DNA of 52,742 bases from Shewanella sairae (GTDB lineage Bacteria; Pseudomonadota; Gammaproteobacteria; Enterobacterales; Shewanellaceae). Each line of letters starts with the position of its first letter. Position 1 is the stretch's first letter. A program made the position numbers and the translations under genes. The DNA lies in contig NZ_JAKILT010000036.1 in assembly GCF_023283535.1 (NCBI RefSeq), positions 1 to 52,742 of the forward strand, written 5' to 3'. The notes below the pieces were generated by a model. That model was not told the origin of the DNA. It was given only the letters and a program-made list of their open reading frames with translations, and did not search any database. This document shows, in pieces, positions 36,252-47,000 of this stretch.

Positions 36252-36479
36252 TAGACAGTCAATTGACTTTGCTGATGGCTCCGCCCCATAACAAGATGAA
36301 ACCAGTATGAACGCAATTTAATTCTCCTGGCATTGACGGTTTTTATTATTTTTAATCGTAAGCCTTTGTTCTATAAATATACAAGCAAGATTGTGTAGGC
36401 TAACAATACTAACGCGCAAACCGTTTAAATATCTGGTATTCTAGCGCCTTATTAGAAGCGACTAACATTGCATATAAAC
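36252..36479 (+). promoter_or_regulatory. Probable plsB promoter region
   Basis: An extended -10 (TGGTATTCT, -10 hexamer 36437-36442) lies about 38 bases before the plsB start; no good -35 is visible. No gene seen in the stretch. Confidence 0.35.
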
Positions 36480-38903
36480 ATGTCCAAACAAGACTCTCTT
36501 TGGTTTAAATCTTTACGCTGGTTACAGCGCAAATTGGTGCACACAGTAGTTGTGCCTCACGATCCATTTGATGATCTCAATCTTGATCCGAGCAAGCCGC
36601 TTGCCTATGTCATGAAAACGGCATCCGTTAGTGATATTGCGGCATTGAGCGAAATTACCGCCAAACTCGGTTTACCAAGCCCGTATGAAGATCTTGAGGT
36701 TAATGGCGTAAAAGCGCCTAGAGTTGTTTGTCTCGAAGGCAGCAAGCCGCTTTTTGGTCAGCGTGAAGGCGGCGAGCCGTATATCGACTGCTTTAAGCGT
36801 TTGCTTAGCGTGCATAAACAGAATCGCGAATTAGATATTCAATTGGTGCCAGTGAGCCTTTATTGGGGTCGTACTCCAGGTAAAGAAGACGACACCATGC
36901 GTGCGGCTGTGCTTGAGCGCCAGAACCCTACTTGGTTACGTAAGTGTTTGATGATCCTGTTCTTAGGTCGTCATAACTTTGTGCAGTTTTCCAATGCGGT
37001 TTCACTGCGTTATATGGCGGATGAGCACGGCACTGACAAGCGCATCGCGCAGAAGCTTGCGCGTGTTGCACGGGTGCATTTCCAGCGTCAACGTAAAGTG
37101 ATGACGGGGCCACAGCTGCCAAAACGTCAGGCACTGTTCCATTCGTTGCTAAAGTCTGAATCCATTACTAAAGCGATTAAAGAAGAAGCGGCGAGCAAAA
37201 AGATTTCCGAGGCAGAAGCGCGCGCCAAAGCCATGGAATATCTCGATGAAGTTGCTGCAGATTATTCAGATAGCTTAGTGCGTATCGCCGAGCGTTTCCT
37301 GACTTGGCTGTGGAATAAGCTATATAAAGGCATCAATATTAAAGGTGCTGAGCAAGTGCGTCAGCTACACCATGACGGCCATGAAATTGTGTATGTACCT
37401 TGTCACCGTAGCCATATGGATTACTTGTTACTGTCGTACATTCTTTATTATCAAGGTATGGTACCGCCGCATATTGCTGCGGGTATTAACCTTAACTTCT
37501 GGCCTGCAGGCCCAGCGTTCCGCCGTGGCGGTGCTTTCTTTATTCGCCGTAGTTTTGGTGGCAATAAGCTATATACCGCAGTATTCCGTGAGTATTTAGA
37601 TCAGCTATTTACCAAAGGTTACTCTGTGGAGTACTTCACCGAAGGTGGCCGTTCGCGCACAGGGCGTTTATTAGCGCCAAAAACCGGTATGTTGGCAATG
37701 ACATTGAACAGCGTACTGCGCGGTGTTGAGCGTCCAGTAACTTTAGTGCCTGTGTACTTGGGCTATGACCATGTAATGGAAGTGGCGACGTACCACAAAG
37801 AGCTAAGTGGTAAGAAGAAAAAGAAAGAGTCGGTATGGCAGGTATTTGGCGCAATTCGTAAGCTTGGCAACTTTGGTCAAGGGTATGTGAATTTTGGTAA
37901 GCCAATTACTTTGCACAGTTTCCTAAATGAACAAGCGCCGACTTGGCGTGAAGATCTTGCTAATGATCCAGAACAAAAGCCCTCTTGGTTAACACCTGTG
38001 GTAAACACCCTTGCTAACCGTGTAATGACTAACATCAATGATGCGGCAGCGGTGAGTTCGGTAACCTTAACCAGTATGGTGTTGTTGGCATCTGAGCAAA
38101 ATGCTTTAGAGCGTTCACAGCTAGAAAAGCAGTTAGACTTGTATCTAACTATTCTTAAAGAGCAGCCATATACTGAATACACTTCTGTGCCTGAAGGCAC
38201 GGGGCATGATTTGGTGTCTCAAGGCTTAGAGCTTAAGAAGCTGCAGATTGAAAGCGATCCGCTTGGCGATATTATTTCTATCGATCAAAGCATCGCAATC
38301 ACCATGACTTACTATCGTAATAACATTATTCATTTAATGGTGCTACCATCGTTAATCGCTGCTTGTTTATTGCGTAAAGAACACTGTAGCCGTAACGATG
38401 TGGTGAGCATTGTGAATGACTTCTACCCATTGCTTGAAGCAGAGCTGTTTATGGGAATTGAAGATCCTAGTCTGTATGCAAACCAGATCTTAGACATCTT
38501 TGTTGCTCAAGGTTTAGTGGTTGAAGCTGAACACTTTGAAGTGGTCGATAGCAATATCAATCAACTACTGCTGCTATCGGGTACGATTAGTGAAACTATG
38601 CAGCGCTATGCGATTTTGTTTAACCTGCTTGAGGTTAAACCCAATATTGAGCGTTCTGATCTTGAAAGAGACAGTCACCGCTTAGCACAAAGGTTAGGTG
38701 CACTTCACGGTATTACCGCTCCAGAGTTTTATGACAAGAAGCTATACGCTACGCTGAGTGTCAAATTAAAAGAGCTAGGTCACCTAGCTGACAACGAAGG
38801 GTGTGCGGATATCAAACGAATTAAAGAGAGAGCTAACTTGTTGCTACGCTCGTCAGTAAGACAAACTATCGTTGATAGTGTGCATGCGGAGCAAAAAGTT
38901 TAA
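36480..38903 (+). CDS. plsB: Glycerol-3-phosphate acyltransferase PlsB
   Basis: 807 aa from the ATG at 36480 ([10 protein letters not shown]), the normal family start; a TTG at 36468 would add four residues. The acyltransferase block has [12 protein letters not shown] (HX4D, about residue 306) and downstream [13 protein letters not shown] and [11 protein letters not shown] for substrate binding, then [11 protein letters not shown]. It acylates sn-glycerol-3-phosphate at position 1, the first step of phospholipid synthesis, at the inner membrane. The stop codon overlaps the ATG of the next gene (TAATG). Confidence 0.97.
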   Translation: MSKQDSLWFKSLRWLQRKLVHTVVVPHDPFDDLNLDPSKPLAYVMKTASVSDIAALSEITAKLGLPSPYEDLEVNGVKAPRVVCLEGSKPLFGQREGGEPYIDCFKRLLSVHKQNRELDIQLVPVSLYWGRTPGKEDDTMRAAVLERQNPTWLRKCLMILFLGRHNFVQFSNAVSLRYMADEHGTDKRIAQKLARVARVHFQRQRKVMTGPQLPKRQALFHSLLKSESITKAIKEEAASKKISEAEARAKAMEYLDEVAADYSDSLVRIAERFLTWLWNKLYKGINIKGAEQVRQLHHDGHEIVYVPCHRSHMDYLLLSYILYYQGMVPPHIAAGINLNFWPAGPAFRRGGAFFIRRSFGGNKLYTAVFREYLDQLFTKGYSVEYFTEGGRSRTGRLLAPKTGMLAMTLNSVLRGVERPVTLVPVYLGYDHVMEVATYHKELSGKKKKKESVWQVFGAIRKLGNFGQGYVNFGKPITLHSFLNEQAPTWREDLANDPEQKPSWLTPVVNTLANRVMTNINDAAAVSSVTLTSMVLLASEQNALERSQLEKQLDLYLTILKEQPYTEYTSVPEGTGHDLVSQGLELKKLQIESDPLGDIISIDQSIAITMTYYRNNIIHLMVLPSLIAACLLRKEHCSRNDVVSIVNDFYPLLEAELFMGIEDPSLYANQILDIFVAQGLVVEAEHFEVVDSNINQLLLLSGTISETMQRYAILFNLLEVKPNIERSDLERDSHRLAQRLGALHGITAPEFYDKKLYATLSVKLKELGHLADNEGCADIKRIKERANLLLRSSVRQTIVDSVHAEQKV

Positions 38904-40159
38904 TGGCTAATCACATGAATGCAGCCAAGAATAAGGTTGCAAGTAAGTCGCTGTTAGGCGGCGCGATGATCATTGCGGGCACAGCAGTTGGCGCCGGTAT
39001 GTTTTCATTACCTGTTGTCGGTGCTGGCATGTGGTTTGGCTACTCGCTAATGATGATGGTGGGTGTGTGGTTTTGTATGTTGGTGTCGGGGCTTATGCTG
39101 CTTGAGACCAACTTACACTTCGAGCCAGGCGCGAGCTTCGATACACTGACTAAAGCCACCTTGGGTCAGTTTTGGCGTATCGTCAACGGTCTATCGATTG
39201 CGTTTGTACTGTATATTTTGACCTATGCCTATATCAGCGGCGGTGGTTCAGTCGTTAATCATAGCCTTGAAGGGCTTGGGGTTAATCTTCCCCAGAGCGT
39301 TGCTGGCTTGGTATTTGCTGGTGTGCTAGCAACCATAGTTATTATTAGTACTAAAGCGGTCGATAGAATTACCACTATCATGCTTGGCGGTATGATTATT
39401 ACTTTCTTCCTGGCTGTGGGTAACCTGCTGCTCGACGTTGAGTCGGTAAAGCTGTTTAGCCCTGATGGAGAAAACAAGTATTTGCCTTATATGCTAGCCG
39501 CACTGCCTTTTGGTCTTGTGAGCTTTGGCTACCACGGCAATGTGCCAAGCCTAGTAAAATACTATGGTAAAGACCATCGCACTATTATCAAGGCGATTGT
39601 AATTGGTACCGGTATCGCATTAGTTATTTATACCTGCTGGCTGGTCGCCACTATGGGGAATATCTCTCGTACAGGCTTTATCGGCATTATTGAGCAGGGT
39701 GGTAATATGGGCGTGTTGGTCAATGCCCTGTCTGGTGTGATAACCAGTGATTGGTTAACGACCATGCTGACCCTGTTTGCTAACCTAGCTGTGGCCTCGT
39801 CTTTCCTTGGGGTAACCTTAGGTCTGTTTGACTACTTGGCTGACCTATTTGGTTTTGATGAGTCGCGTTCAGGCCGCTTTAAGACAGCCGCTGTGACCTT
39901 TCTACCGCCAACAGTACTAGGCTTACTATTTCCCAATGGTTTCCTTATCGCTATTGGCTTTGCGGCGTTAGCTGCAACTATCTGGGCGGCAATTGTACCG
40001 GCGATGATGGCTTATAAAGTCAGAGTGATGTATCCAGATAGCACTAGCTACAAAGTACCTGGCGGTAACGCGGTGATCGCTATTGTGATCCTATTTGGTA
40101 TCGTTACTGCAGCATGCCATTTGTTGGCAATGGCAGATCTGTTGCCGCTATACGGTTAA
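38903..40159 (+). CDS. Aromatic amino acid permease (TyrP/Mtr-type)
   Basis: 418 aa with about eleven membrane helices, of the hydroxy/aromatic amino acid permease family. The first helix reads LLGGAMIIAGTAVGAGMFSLP, typical of TyrP, Mtr and TnaB, and PFGLVSFGYHGNVPSLVKYYG is the family's central signature. It imports tyrosine or tryptophan with protons; which of them is not resolvable here. Start overlaps the plsB stop. Confidence 0.9.
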   Translation: MANHMNAAKNKVASKSLLGGAMIIAGTAVGAGMFSLPVVGAGMWFGYSLMMMVGVWFCMLVSGLMLLETNLHFEPGASFDTLTKATLGQFWRIVNGLSIAFVLYILTYAYISGGGSVVNHSLEGLGVNLPQSVAGLVFAGVLATIVIISTKAVDRITTIMLGGMIITFFLAVGNLLLDVESVKLFSPDGENKYLPYMLAALPFGLVSFGYHGNVPSLVKYYGKDHRTIIKAIVIGTGIALVIYTCWLVATMGNISRTGFIGIIEQGGNMGVLVNALSGVITSDWLTTMLTLFANLAVASSFLGVTLGLFDYLADLFGFDESRSGRFKTAAVTFLPPTVLGLLFPNGFLIAIGFAALAATIWAAIVPAMMAYKVRVMYPDSTSYKVPGGNAVIAIVILFGIVTAACHLLAMADLLPLYG

Positions 40160-40180
40160 CTGTTAGTGTTAAGCCAATTA

Positions 40181-40206
40181 AAAGCCTCTTTTTAAAGAGG
40201 CTTTTT
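40181..40206. terminator. Bidirectional terminator overlapping the end of the AraC-type gene
   Basis: AAAGCCTCTTT and AAAGAGGCTTT form an eleven-base stem with a T-run. It ends the permease transcript, and its right arm lies within the last codons of the convergent regulator gene. Confidence 0.85.
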
Positions 40207-41220
40207 GCTTTTTAAGTTTAGCTTAGCTAAATACTGAGTCGGTGTTTGTCTGCGAAAGCGGGTAAATGAGCGACTAAAACTATGGCTATTGCTATAGCCT
40301 AATAGCTGCGATATTTCTGCGATGTCCTTGCCTTCCAACATATATTTTATCGCCTGATTACACAGGATATAGCCTGCTAAATAAGTGAAGGTAAAACCTA
40401 GCTTTTGCAGTCGCCTTTGCAGTTGCTGGCGTGAGATATCAAACAAGGATGCGACCGTATCAACGTTAGGTAAACCGTAATAGCGCGAGTAATTGACCAT
40501 TTCATACAGCACTTTAGGTGTATCAGTCGGCTGTGGCATATTGAGGTACTTTTCTAGCTGTGACAGTGGGATGGCGGCGGTTAACGGTTCTGGAGTGTAA
40601 ATGTAATCATCGGTCGACATCAGTAAGTCATCAATATTCAACCAGATCTCTGTTTGCGGCGCATTCCAAGCAACAGGGCAACCAAATAGTTGCTCCACTT
40701 GTTGCTGGTTAACTGGTGAGCCACTAAGGCGAACTTTTTTAGGCTGGTAGCTGTTACCGACATAATGTTTTATGGCGTTAAATAAAGTTAGGGCCACCCG
40801 TAAAGAATCGTGACTGCGAGCCTTATCTTTGACAAAGGGATTGTTGTAACACCACTTTAAGATCTTACCTGATTGCTGGGCGTAATAGCTGGCGCCGGAC
40901 TGAAAACAGCAAACACCATGATTGATCCGCCGGAACGAAATCGCTAAGTCGGGGGCGCTTAAAAACCAGTTTGCCGGTACTTCTAGGCTATCAAGTGTCA
41001 GGTGACTGCGGATATTAAGCATAAAATCAGCGTCACCAGTTAAGGTCTCAATCTGCTCTAACCATTTAGACACTTCTGTAAAAGGGATCAGCATCATCGG
41101 ATCTTGTAGCAGTAAATCTGGTACCCCGAGTGCATTGCTCTTGATGCCGTAATGGGCTTTGATGCCGTTGAATATTGGCAATATATAACAGCAACGAATA
41201 AAGGCCGTATTGAGCAACAT
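40192..41220 (-). CDS. AraC-family transcriptional regulator
   Basis: 342 aa from the ATG at 41220. The C-terminal double HTH reads VDTVASLFDISRQQLQRRLQKLGFTF and IAEISQLLGYSNSHSFSRSFTRFRRQTPTQYL (in part), the AraC signature. The N-terminal 220 residues are the longer sensor domain of the OruR/ArgR-like group. It is divergent from the DUF3302/HlyD pair, which may be its target. Effector unknown. Its 3' end is part of a terminator hairpin. Confidence 0.9.
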   Translation of the reverse strand: MLLNTAFIRCCYILPIFNGIKAHYGIKSNALGVPDLLLQDPMMLIPFTEVSKWLEQIETLTGDADFMLNIRSHLTLDSLEVPANWFLSAPDLAISFRRINHGVCCFQSGASYYAQQSGKILKWCYNNPFVKDKARSHDSLRVALTLFNAIKHYVGNSYQPKKVRLSGSPVNQQQVEQLFGCPVAWNAPQTEIWLNIDDLLMSTDDYIYTPEPLTAAIPLSQLEKYLNMPQPTDTPKVLYEMVNYSRYYGLPNVDTVASLFDISRQQLQRRLQKLGFTFTYLAGYILCNQAIKYMLEGKDIAEISQLLGYSNSHSFSRSFTRFRRQTPTQYLAKLNLKSKKPL

Positions 41221-41358
41221 AAGCAATTCTCGATGTCTAATTAATACCTCATTGAATCATAAATCAACGTCATTTGATACATAAGTGCACATAGTCTTGT
41301 TGTTCGGCTTAGGTCGGGCAAACTACCCAGCCAAAACATCGTTTTAAGGTTGGTCGTT

Positions 41359-41700
41359 ATGAGTTTATTTAGCATGCCATTTGTTGATTCCGGCGTAGAC
41401 GCTGCGCTGCATGGTGTGGCTGCAATCGTGATGGTAGTGACAGTGGCTGCTGCCGCTTTCGGTTTTTGGAAAATCCACGAGATGCCCATTAACAAAGCTC
41501 ATAAAAAACAGCACCAACAAATAGGACTGATTACGGCGCTCACCTGGATAGGCTTTATCTGGCACTGGGTTTGGGTAATAGCGGTAATGGTTGCCTTTTT
41601 AGATGGCGATAAAGCGCTGCGCCGCATACGCGATGTATGGCGAGAAAAAGATCCTGAAGTAGCAGCATCAACAGCGAAAGAGGAGCAGAATAATGCTTGA
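41359..41700 (+). CDS. DUF3302 membrane protein (YiaW-like)
   Basis: 113 aa from the ATG at 41359 with AAGG upstream. Two membrane helices (about 17-36 and 52-75) with the family pattern WKIHEMPINKAHKKQHQQIGLI between and WIGFIWHWVWV after. It overlaps the HlyD-type gene by eight bases. The same pair (yiaW, yiaV) exists in E. coli, where the function is unknown. It is likely a small partner of the HlyD protein. Confidence 0.88.
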   Translation: MSLFSMPFVDSGVDAALHGVAAIVMVVTVAAAAFGFWKIHEMPINKAHKKQHQQIGLITALTWIGFIWHWVWVIAVMVAFLDGDKALRRIRDVWREKDPEVAASTAKEEQNNA

Positions 41701-42916
41701 AGGTTTAGCGGTTTGGGCTTTGTTGATATACCTTTTACGCTTAGTCGGCATGCCTTGGAATGTATATAGCAAAGCATTTGCTTACTTAGGTGGCACGGGC
41801 TGGCTAATGTTCGTTTGGGTAGGTTTACTTAACTATACGCCCATGGATTTATCCGGAGGCTCTTTAGTGCAATCACCGCATATTCAGTTGCGACCTGCTA
41901 ACTCTCAGATCCGCGGTAAAGTCGACAATATTTATGTGCAGCCCAACCAAAAAGTTGAGGCGGGGCAATTAATTTATGATCTCGATGCCGAGCCTTATCA
42001 GATTGCGTTAAACAAAGCCTTGGTAGCACAGCAAACCGCTAAGGTGGCTTTGTCACTGGCAAGTGAAGATGTAAAACTTGCACTGAAGCAGCACGAAGTG
42101 TCGATAGCCGATGTCAGTATTACGAATAACCAACTCGATGCCGCCAGCAAAGATTTGGCGTGGAAGCAGAAAACTCTCGCTCGCTATATTGAGCAAAACC
42201 GTGTGGTACCCGACACCATTACTAAAAGCCAGTTAGATGAACAGCAAACCGCGGTCGATTTGGCGCAAGCTCAAGTGAAGACGTACTCAACTCAAATTGA
42301 AAAGGCGCAAATGGCCGAGCATACCGCCTTGCTGAATATTGAAAAGTCTCGTCTTGCCGTTGAAAGCCGCCAATCGGATTTGAATAGTGAGCATGAAAAC
42401 GTGGCGCAGGCACAATGGAATCTAGATAACACCAAGATTTATGCGCCTACCGATGGCTATGTGACTAACTTTATTATGCGTGAAGGTCAGTACGTTGGTG
42501 TAGCACCGCGAATGCAGATGTACACCAATGAAAAGTACGTCTTGATGCGAGTAAACCATCAGGCGATACGTAATGTAAAAGTCGGTCAGCAGGCTGAGTT
42601 TGCCTCTGCGGTCTATCCTGGCAAAGTATTTAGCGCTGAGGTTGAAGGTATTGTTGAAGCCACAGGTGAGTCTCAAGGTCGTTTACTGGCATTAGACGAT
42701 AATGTTAGGCAAACCACAGGGCAAAACCTCAATAATAAACATCACTTTGTTAGGCTAAAGCTTAATGAATCCGCAGATTACGATATCCCGGTTGGATCAG
42801 TTGGATTGGCGTGGATCTCGGGCACTAAGCCAATCGAGTTCTTGGCTTTCTTAGATGTAATTAGAGGGATAGTGATAAGAATGAAGTCGCAAATCTACTA
42901 TTTCTATAGTATTTAA
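41693..42916 (+). CDS. HlyD-family membrane fusion protein (YiaV-like)
   Basis: 407 aa. Two N-terminal membrane segments (about 5-20 and 30-48), then a lipoyl-like half (IYVQPNQKVEAGQLIYDLD), a long coiled-coil hairpin (about 100-235), the second lipoyl half (IYAPTDGYVTNFIMREGQYV) and a beta-barrel. AGGAG at 41681 precedes the ATG, which lies in the DUF3302 gene. No inner-membrane pump gene follows, so it is an adaptor without a visible partner. Role in export of small molecules is family-based inference. Confidence 0.88.
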   Translation: MLEGLAVWALLIYLLRLVGMPWNVYSKAFAYLGGTGWLMFVWVGLLNYTPMDLSGGSLVQSPHIQLRPANSQIRGKVDNIYVQPNQKVEAGQLIYDLDAEPYQIALNKALVAQQTAKVALSLASEDVKLALKQHEVSIADVSITNNQLDAASKDLAWKQKTLARYIEQNRVVPDTITKSQLDEQQTAVDLAQAQVKTYSTQIEKAQMAEHTALLNIEKSRLAVESRQSDLNSEHENVAQAQWNLDNTKIYAPTDGYVTNFIMREGQYVGVAPRMQMYTNEKYVLMRVNHQAIRNVKVGQQAEFASAVYPGKVFSAEVEGIVEATGESQGRLLALDDNVRQTTGQNLNNKHHFVRLKLNESADYDIPVGSVGLAWISGTKPIEFLAFLDVIRGIVIRMKSQIYYFYSI

Positions 42917-42981
42917 TCTTAGCTGTTAACTAGGTGAGCCTTAATCTTGTTTGATAGAGCAAACGCCAATATCGATAGTCG

Positions 42982-43006
42982 AAATAGCCCTTAATTGGGC
43001 TATTTG
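42982..43006 (+). terminator. Intrinsic terminator after the HlyD-type gene
   Basis: AAATAGCCC and GGGCTATTT form a nine-base stem around TTAATT, followed by GTTAT. Confidence 0.7.
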
Positions 43007-43166
43007 TTATCTTAAATTCGTTACTTATAAAGCAGAGTCATTCCTTGCTGAGTCGTAAATCAGCTCTAGTACTCAACTGGTGAATAGGTTGAAGTTTTAC
43101 TTTAGTTGGACACTGAAACGATATCAGTCTTAACTTTATGGATTGCTGCAATTAAGGATAAACGTC

Positions 43167-43949
43167 ATGAAAGTGGACCAATATTTTCAAGGTCAGCCCT
43201 GTTGGGCGGAGCTTGCCTCACTAAAAATCGACAGTAGTAAGCGCTTTTATAGCCAGCTATTTGGCTGGGAGATTGTCGTTCTGCCAATTCCCGAGGGGAC
43301 CTATAGCATGTTGACCATTGAAGATGATGATATTGGTGCCATGTATCAACTTCCTGAGGAGATGGTTGAAAATGGCGAAACGACGCAGTGGACCATTTAC
43401 TTTGCGGTGGAGAATTTAGACTCCTCTTTAGTTGATGTTACCGGCTCAGGTGGCACTGTGATTGTCGGTCCCCACGATGTGGGCGAAGCTGGGCGTATGG
43501 CGGTGATAAAAGATCCCGAAGGGGCAAGGTTTGCTCTTTGGCAGGCCAAGAATCACATTGGCGCTAAACGGGCTGCAGAAAACCATACTTTATGTTGGGT
43601 CGAGTTAGCGTGTCGCGATACCGAACAAGCCAAGCAGTTTTATCCCCATGTGCTGGGTTGGGGCACAAGAGCCAGTAATATGGAAGGGATAGAATATACC
43701 GAATGGCAAGTGGGCGCACAGGATGTTGGTGGCATGATGGCGATGACGGAGGAGTGGGGCGATATGCCTGCTCACTGGATGTTGTATTTCACCGTAGAAA
43801 GCTGTGACGACAAGGCGGCGCAGGTTGAGGAACTCGGTGGCAAAGTGTGTGTGCCGCCAACGGATATTGCCAATGTGGGGCGCTTCGCGGTGATTAACGA
43901 CCCTGATGGTGGCTTCTTTTCCATTATCGAGTTACGCATGGGCGTTTAA
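43167..43949 (+). CDS. Two-domain VOC (glyoxalase/bleomycin resistance) protein
   Basis: 260 aa from the ATG at 43167 (MKVDQYFQGQPCWAEL), with AAGGA upstream. Two VOC domains in tandem (about 8-122 and 130-258), each starting with CWAELAS/CWVELAC and a FYSQLFGWE/FYPHVLGWG helix, and ending in a VIKDPEGARFALWQ/VINDPDGGFFSIIE strand. VOC proteins bind a metal for lyase, dioxygenase or isomerase chemistry, or sequester drugs; the substrate is unknown. Single gene with its own terminator. Confidence 0.9.
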   Translation: MKVDQYFQGQPCWAELASLKIDSSKRFYSQLFGWEIVVLPIPEGTYSMLTIEDDDIGAMYQLPEEMVENGETTQWTIYFAVENLDSSLVDVTGSGGTVIVGPHDVGEAGRMAVIKDPEGARFALWQAKNHIGAKRAAENHTLCWVELACRDTEQAKQFYPHVLGWGTRASNMEGIEYTEWQVGAQDVGGMMAMTEEWGDMPAHWMLYFTVESCDDKAAQVEELGGKVCVPPTDIANVGRFAVINDPDGGFFSIIELRMGV

Positions 43950-43961
43950 TTGGAAGTAAAG

Positions 43962-43990
43962 AAAAGGGTAGCAAGCTTGCTACCCTTTTT
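43962..43990. terminator. Bidirectional terminator
   Basis: AAAAGGGTAGC and GCTACCCTTTT form an eleven-base stem around AAGCTT with a T-run, between the VOC gene and the convergent cusA-like gene. Confidence 0.85.
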
Positions 43991-44023
43991 ATTGATGGTC
44001 ATGAATTTATTGCGCTAGCAAAA

Positions 44024-47000
44024 CTACTTCTTATTAAAGGCTCGACCATATATAAGTAAGTAAATTGCTGGAATAACAAATAGCGACAATAACGGAGCGG
44101 TAACCATGCCACCGACCATAGGTGCAGCAATCTTCTGCATCACCTCATTACCGGTACCGCTACCCCACATAATCGGCAGTAGACCAAAAAAGATGGTGGC
44201 TACCGTCATTGCTTTAGGGCGAATACGCATTACTGCGCCGTGGATAAGTGCTTCGCTTAAGTCGTTACGCTCATTGTATTGACCTGCCAGCTTTCGATCC
44301 TTAATGCTGTTGTTAAGGTATACCTGCATTACAACGCCAAACTCTGCCGCGACACCAGCGAGCGCAATCATGCCCACCGAAACGGCGACTGAGAAGTTGA
44401 AGTCTAAGAAGTACAGCAGCCAAGCACTACCTACGAGCGAAAATGGCAGACTTAACATGATCACCGATGCCTGAATAAATGAGCTAAAGGTCATCATTAG
44501 CAGCATAAAAATTACCGCCAACATCAATGGCACAACCAGCTTCATTTTGGCTTCAACCCGCTGCATATATTCATATTGGCCAGCAAAGGTATAGCTGTAA
44601 CGAGCCGGTAAAGTAATTTGCTCGTCTAATGCCGCCCTAGCTGTTTCTATATACTCACCAATGGAGATATCTTTTAAATCCACAAATACCCAGCTAATTA
44701 AACGGCCATTTTCACTGGCAAGCATAGGTGCACCATCACTAATGGTGATGCTGGCTAAGTTGCCTAATGGTAGGTATTTGCCGGTTTTGGTGAGCACTGG
44801 CAAGTCTTCGAGTTTTTCAATGCTGTCACGCAGCTCCCGCGGATAACGTATGTTAATTGGATAGCGTTCTTGCCCTTGAATTGATTGACCAACCTGCATA
44901 CCGCCAATGGCCATTTGCACCACATCTTGGATGTCTTTTAAGGTCATGCCATAACGTGCAGCATTTTTAAGGTTAGGCTCAATATCAATATAGCGACCAC
45001 CACTAGTGCGCTGGGCAAAAGCCGATTCGGTGCCGGGGATCTTACTCACCACAGCTTCGATTTCGGTACCTATGCGCTGTAACTCTTCAATATCAGCCCC
45101 CGATATTTTGATGCCGACAGGAGTTCGCACCCCTGTTGATAGCATATCAATACGGGTTTTGATCGGTTGCACCCAAGCATTGGTCATACCCGGTACTTTT
45201 ACGGTTTTTTGTAGCTCCGCGATAATACCTTCCAAGGTCATACCTGCACGCCAGGTTTCTCTTGGGTTGAGCATAATCGTGGTTTCCAGCATGGTTAGCG
45301 GCGCAGGATCGGTTGCTGTCATTGCGCGGCCAACTTTGCCGAATACCTGTTTTACTTCGGGCACGGTTTTTATCAGTCTATCGGTTTGCTGCAAAATCTC
45401 CGCGGCTTTACCTGCGCTGACGCTCGGTAAAGTGGTTGGCATATAGAGCAAGTCACCTTCTTCAAGCTCAGGCATAAACTCGCTGCCCATCTTGGTCACG
45501 GGGTAAACTGCACTTGCTAAGGTCACAATGGCAAGCAAGATGGTGACTTTCGGAAAGCGTAGCACTAGGCGTAATGTTGGCTCGTAAATCGCAATTAAAA
45601 AACGACTAATTGGGTTTTTACGCTCATCAGGGATCTTGCCGCGAACAAAGTAACCCAGTAGTACCGGAATTAATGTGATAGCGAGAATCGCACTGGCTGC
45701 CATAGCAAAGGTCTTGGTGTACGCCAAAGGATGGAATAAACGACCTTCTTGTGCTTCTAAAGCAAACACAGGCACAAAGCTTAAGGTAATGATAAGTAGG
45801 CTGAAAAACAGTGCTGGGCCCACTTCTACCGAGGCTTTACGTACTAGTTCCCAATGGGCGTCACCTGTGGGTGTGGCGCCATTATGCTGCTCGCGATAAT
45901 GTTCCAGATGTTTATGGGTGTTCTCGACCATTACAATGGCGGCATCCACCACGGCGCCGATTGCAATCGCAATCCCGCCTAAACTCATAATATTGGCGTT
46001 AACGCCAATAATGTTCATCACGATAAAGCTGATTAATATCGAGATAGGCAGCGAGATAATTGCCACCATGGTTGAGCGTGCATGCAGTAAGAAGATCAAA
46101 CAGATCACCCCAACCACTAGCATCTCTTCGAGCACTTTGTGGGTAAGGTTATCGACCGAGTTAAGAATAAGCTCAGAGCGATCGTAAGTGATCACCAACT
46201 CAACCCCGTCAGGTAGGCCGTTTTCAACCTCTTTGAGTTTGTCTTTGACATTGTTGATGGTCGCGAGGGCATTTTCACCGTAACGCATCACCACAATACC
46301 GCCAACAACTTCGCCTTCACCGTTTAGCTCGGCAATGCCGCGACGTGCCGCAGGACCTGTGCGCAGCTGCGCCACATCTTTCATTAGCACAGGTGTGCCA
46401 GATTCAGACACAATACCCAGTGGGATCTCTTCAAAGTCAGCTAAGGTTTGACGATATCCGCTTGAGGTGATCATGTACTCAGCTTCTGCCATCTCAATTA
46501 CTGAGCCGCCGGTTGAGCTGTTGGAGTTATCTAAGGCATTTTTTACCGTCATCAAATCAATTTGATACAAGGCCAACTTATGTGGATCGACAATAATTTG
46601 ATACGACTGCTCCATGCCGCCAATGGTGGCTACTTCCGATACGCCTGACACGCTTTGTAGCTCAAGCTTGAGGAACCAATCTTGTAATGACCGCAGTTGA
46701 GCTAAGTCATGTTGGCCCTTGCGGTCAACCAAAGCATATTGGAACACCCAGCCAACACCAGAGGCATCTGGCCCTAAGGTCGGCGTGACATTATCGGGTA
46801 GCTGGCCTTGGGTTTGCGACAGGTACTCAAGTACCCGCGAGCGCGCCCAATAGATGTCGGTGCCATCTTCAAAAATAATGTAAACGTAAGAGTCACCAAA
46901 CATGGAGAATCCACGTACGGTTTTAGCCCCCGGTACCGCCAGCATAGCAGTCGATAACGGGTAGGTGATTTGATCTTCTACCAGCTGTGGTGCTTGCCCA

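Noticed and set aside
36468..36479. TTG start of plsB at 36468
   Set aside because: The ATG at 36480 gives the usual MSKQDS start of Shewanella PlsB, as recalled.
45006..45446. 146-codon frame antisense to cusA
   Set aside because: Shadow of the conserved RND pump gene, without ribosome binding site.
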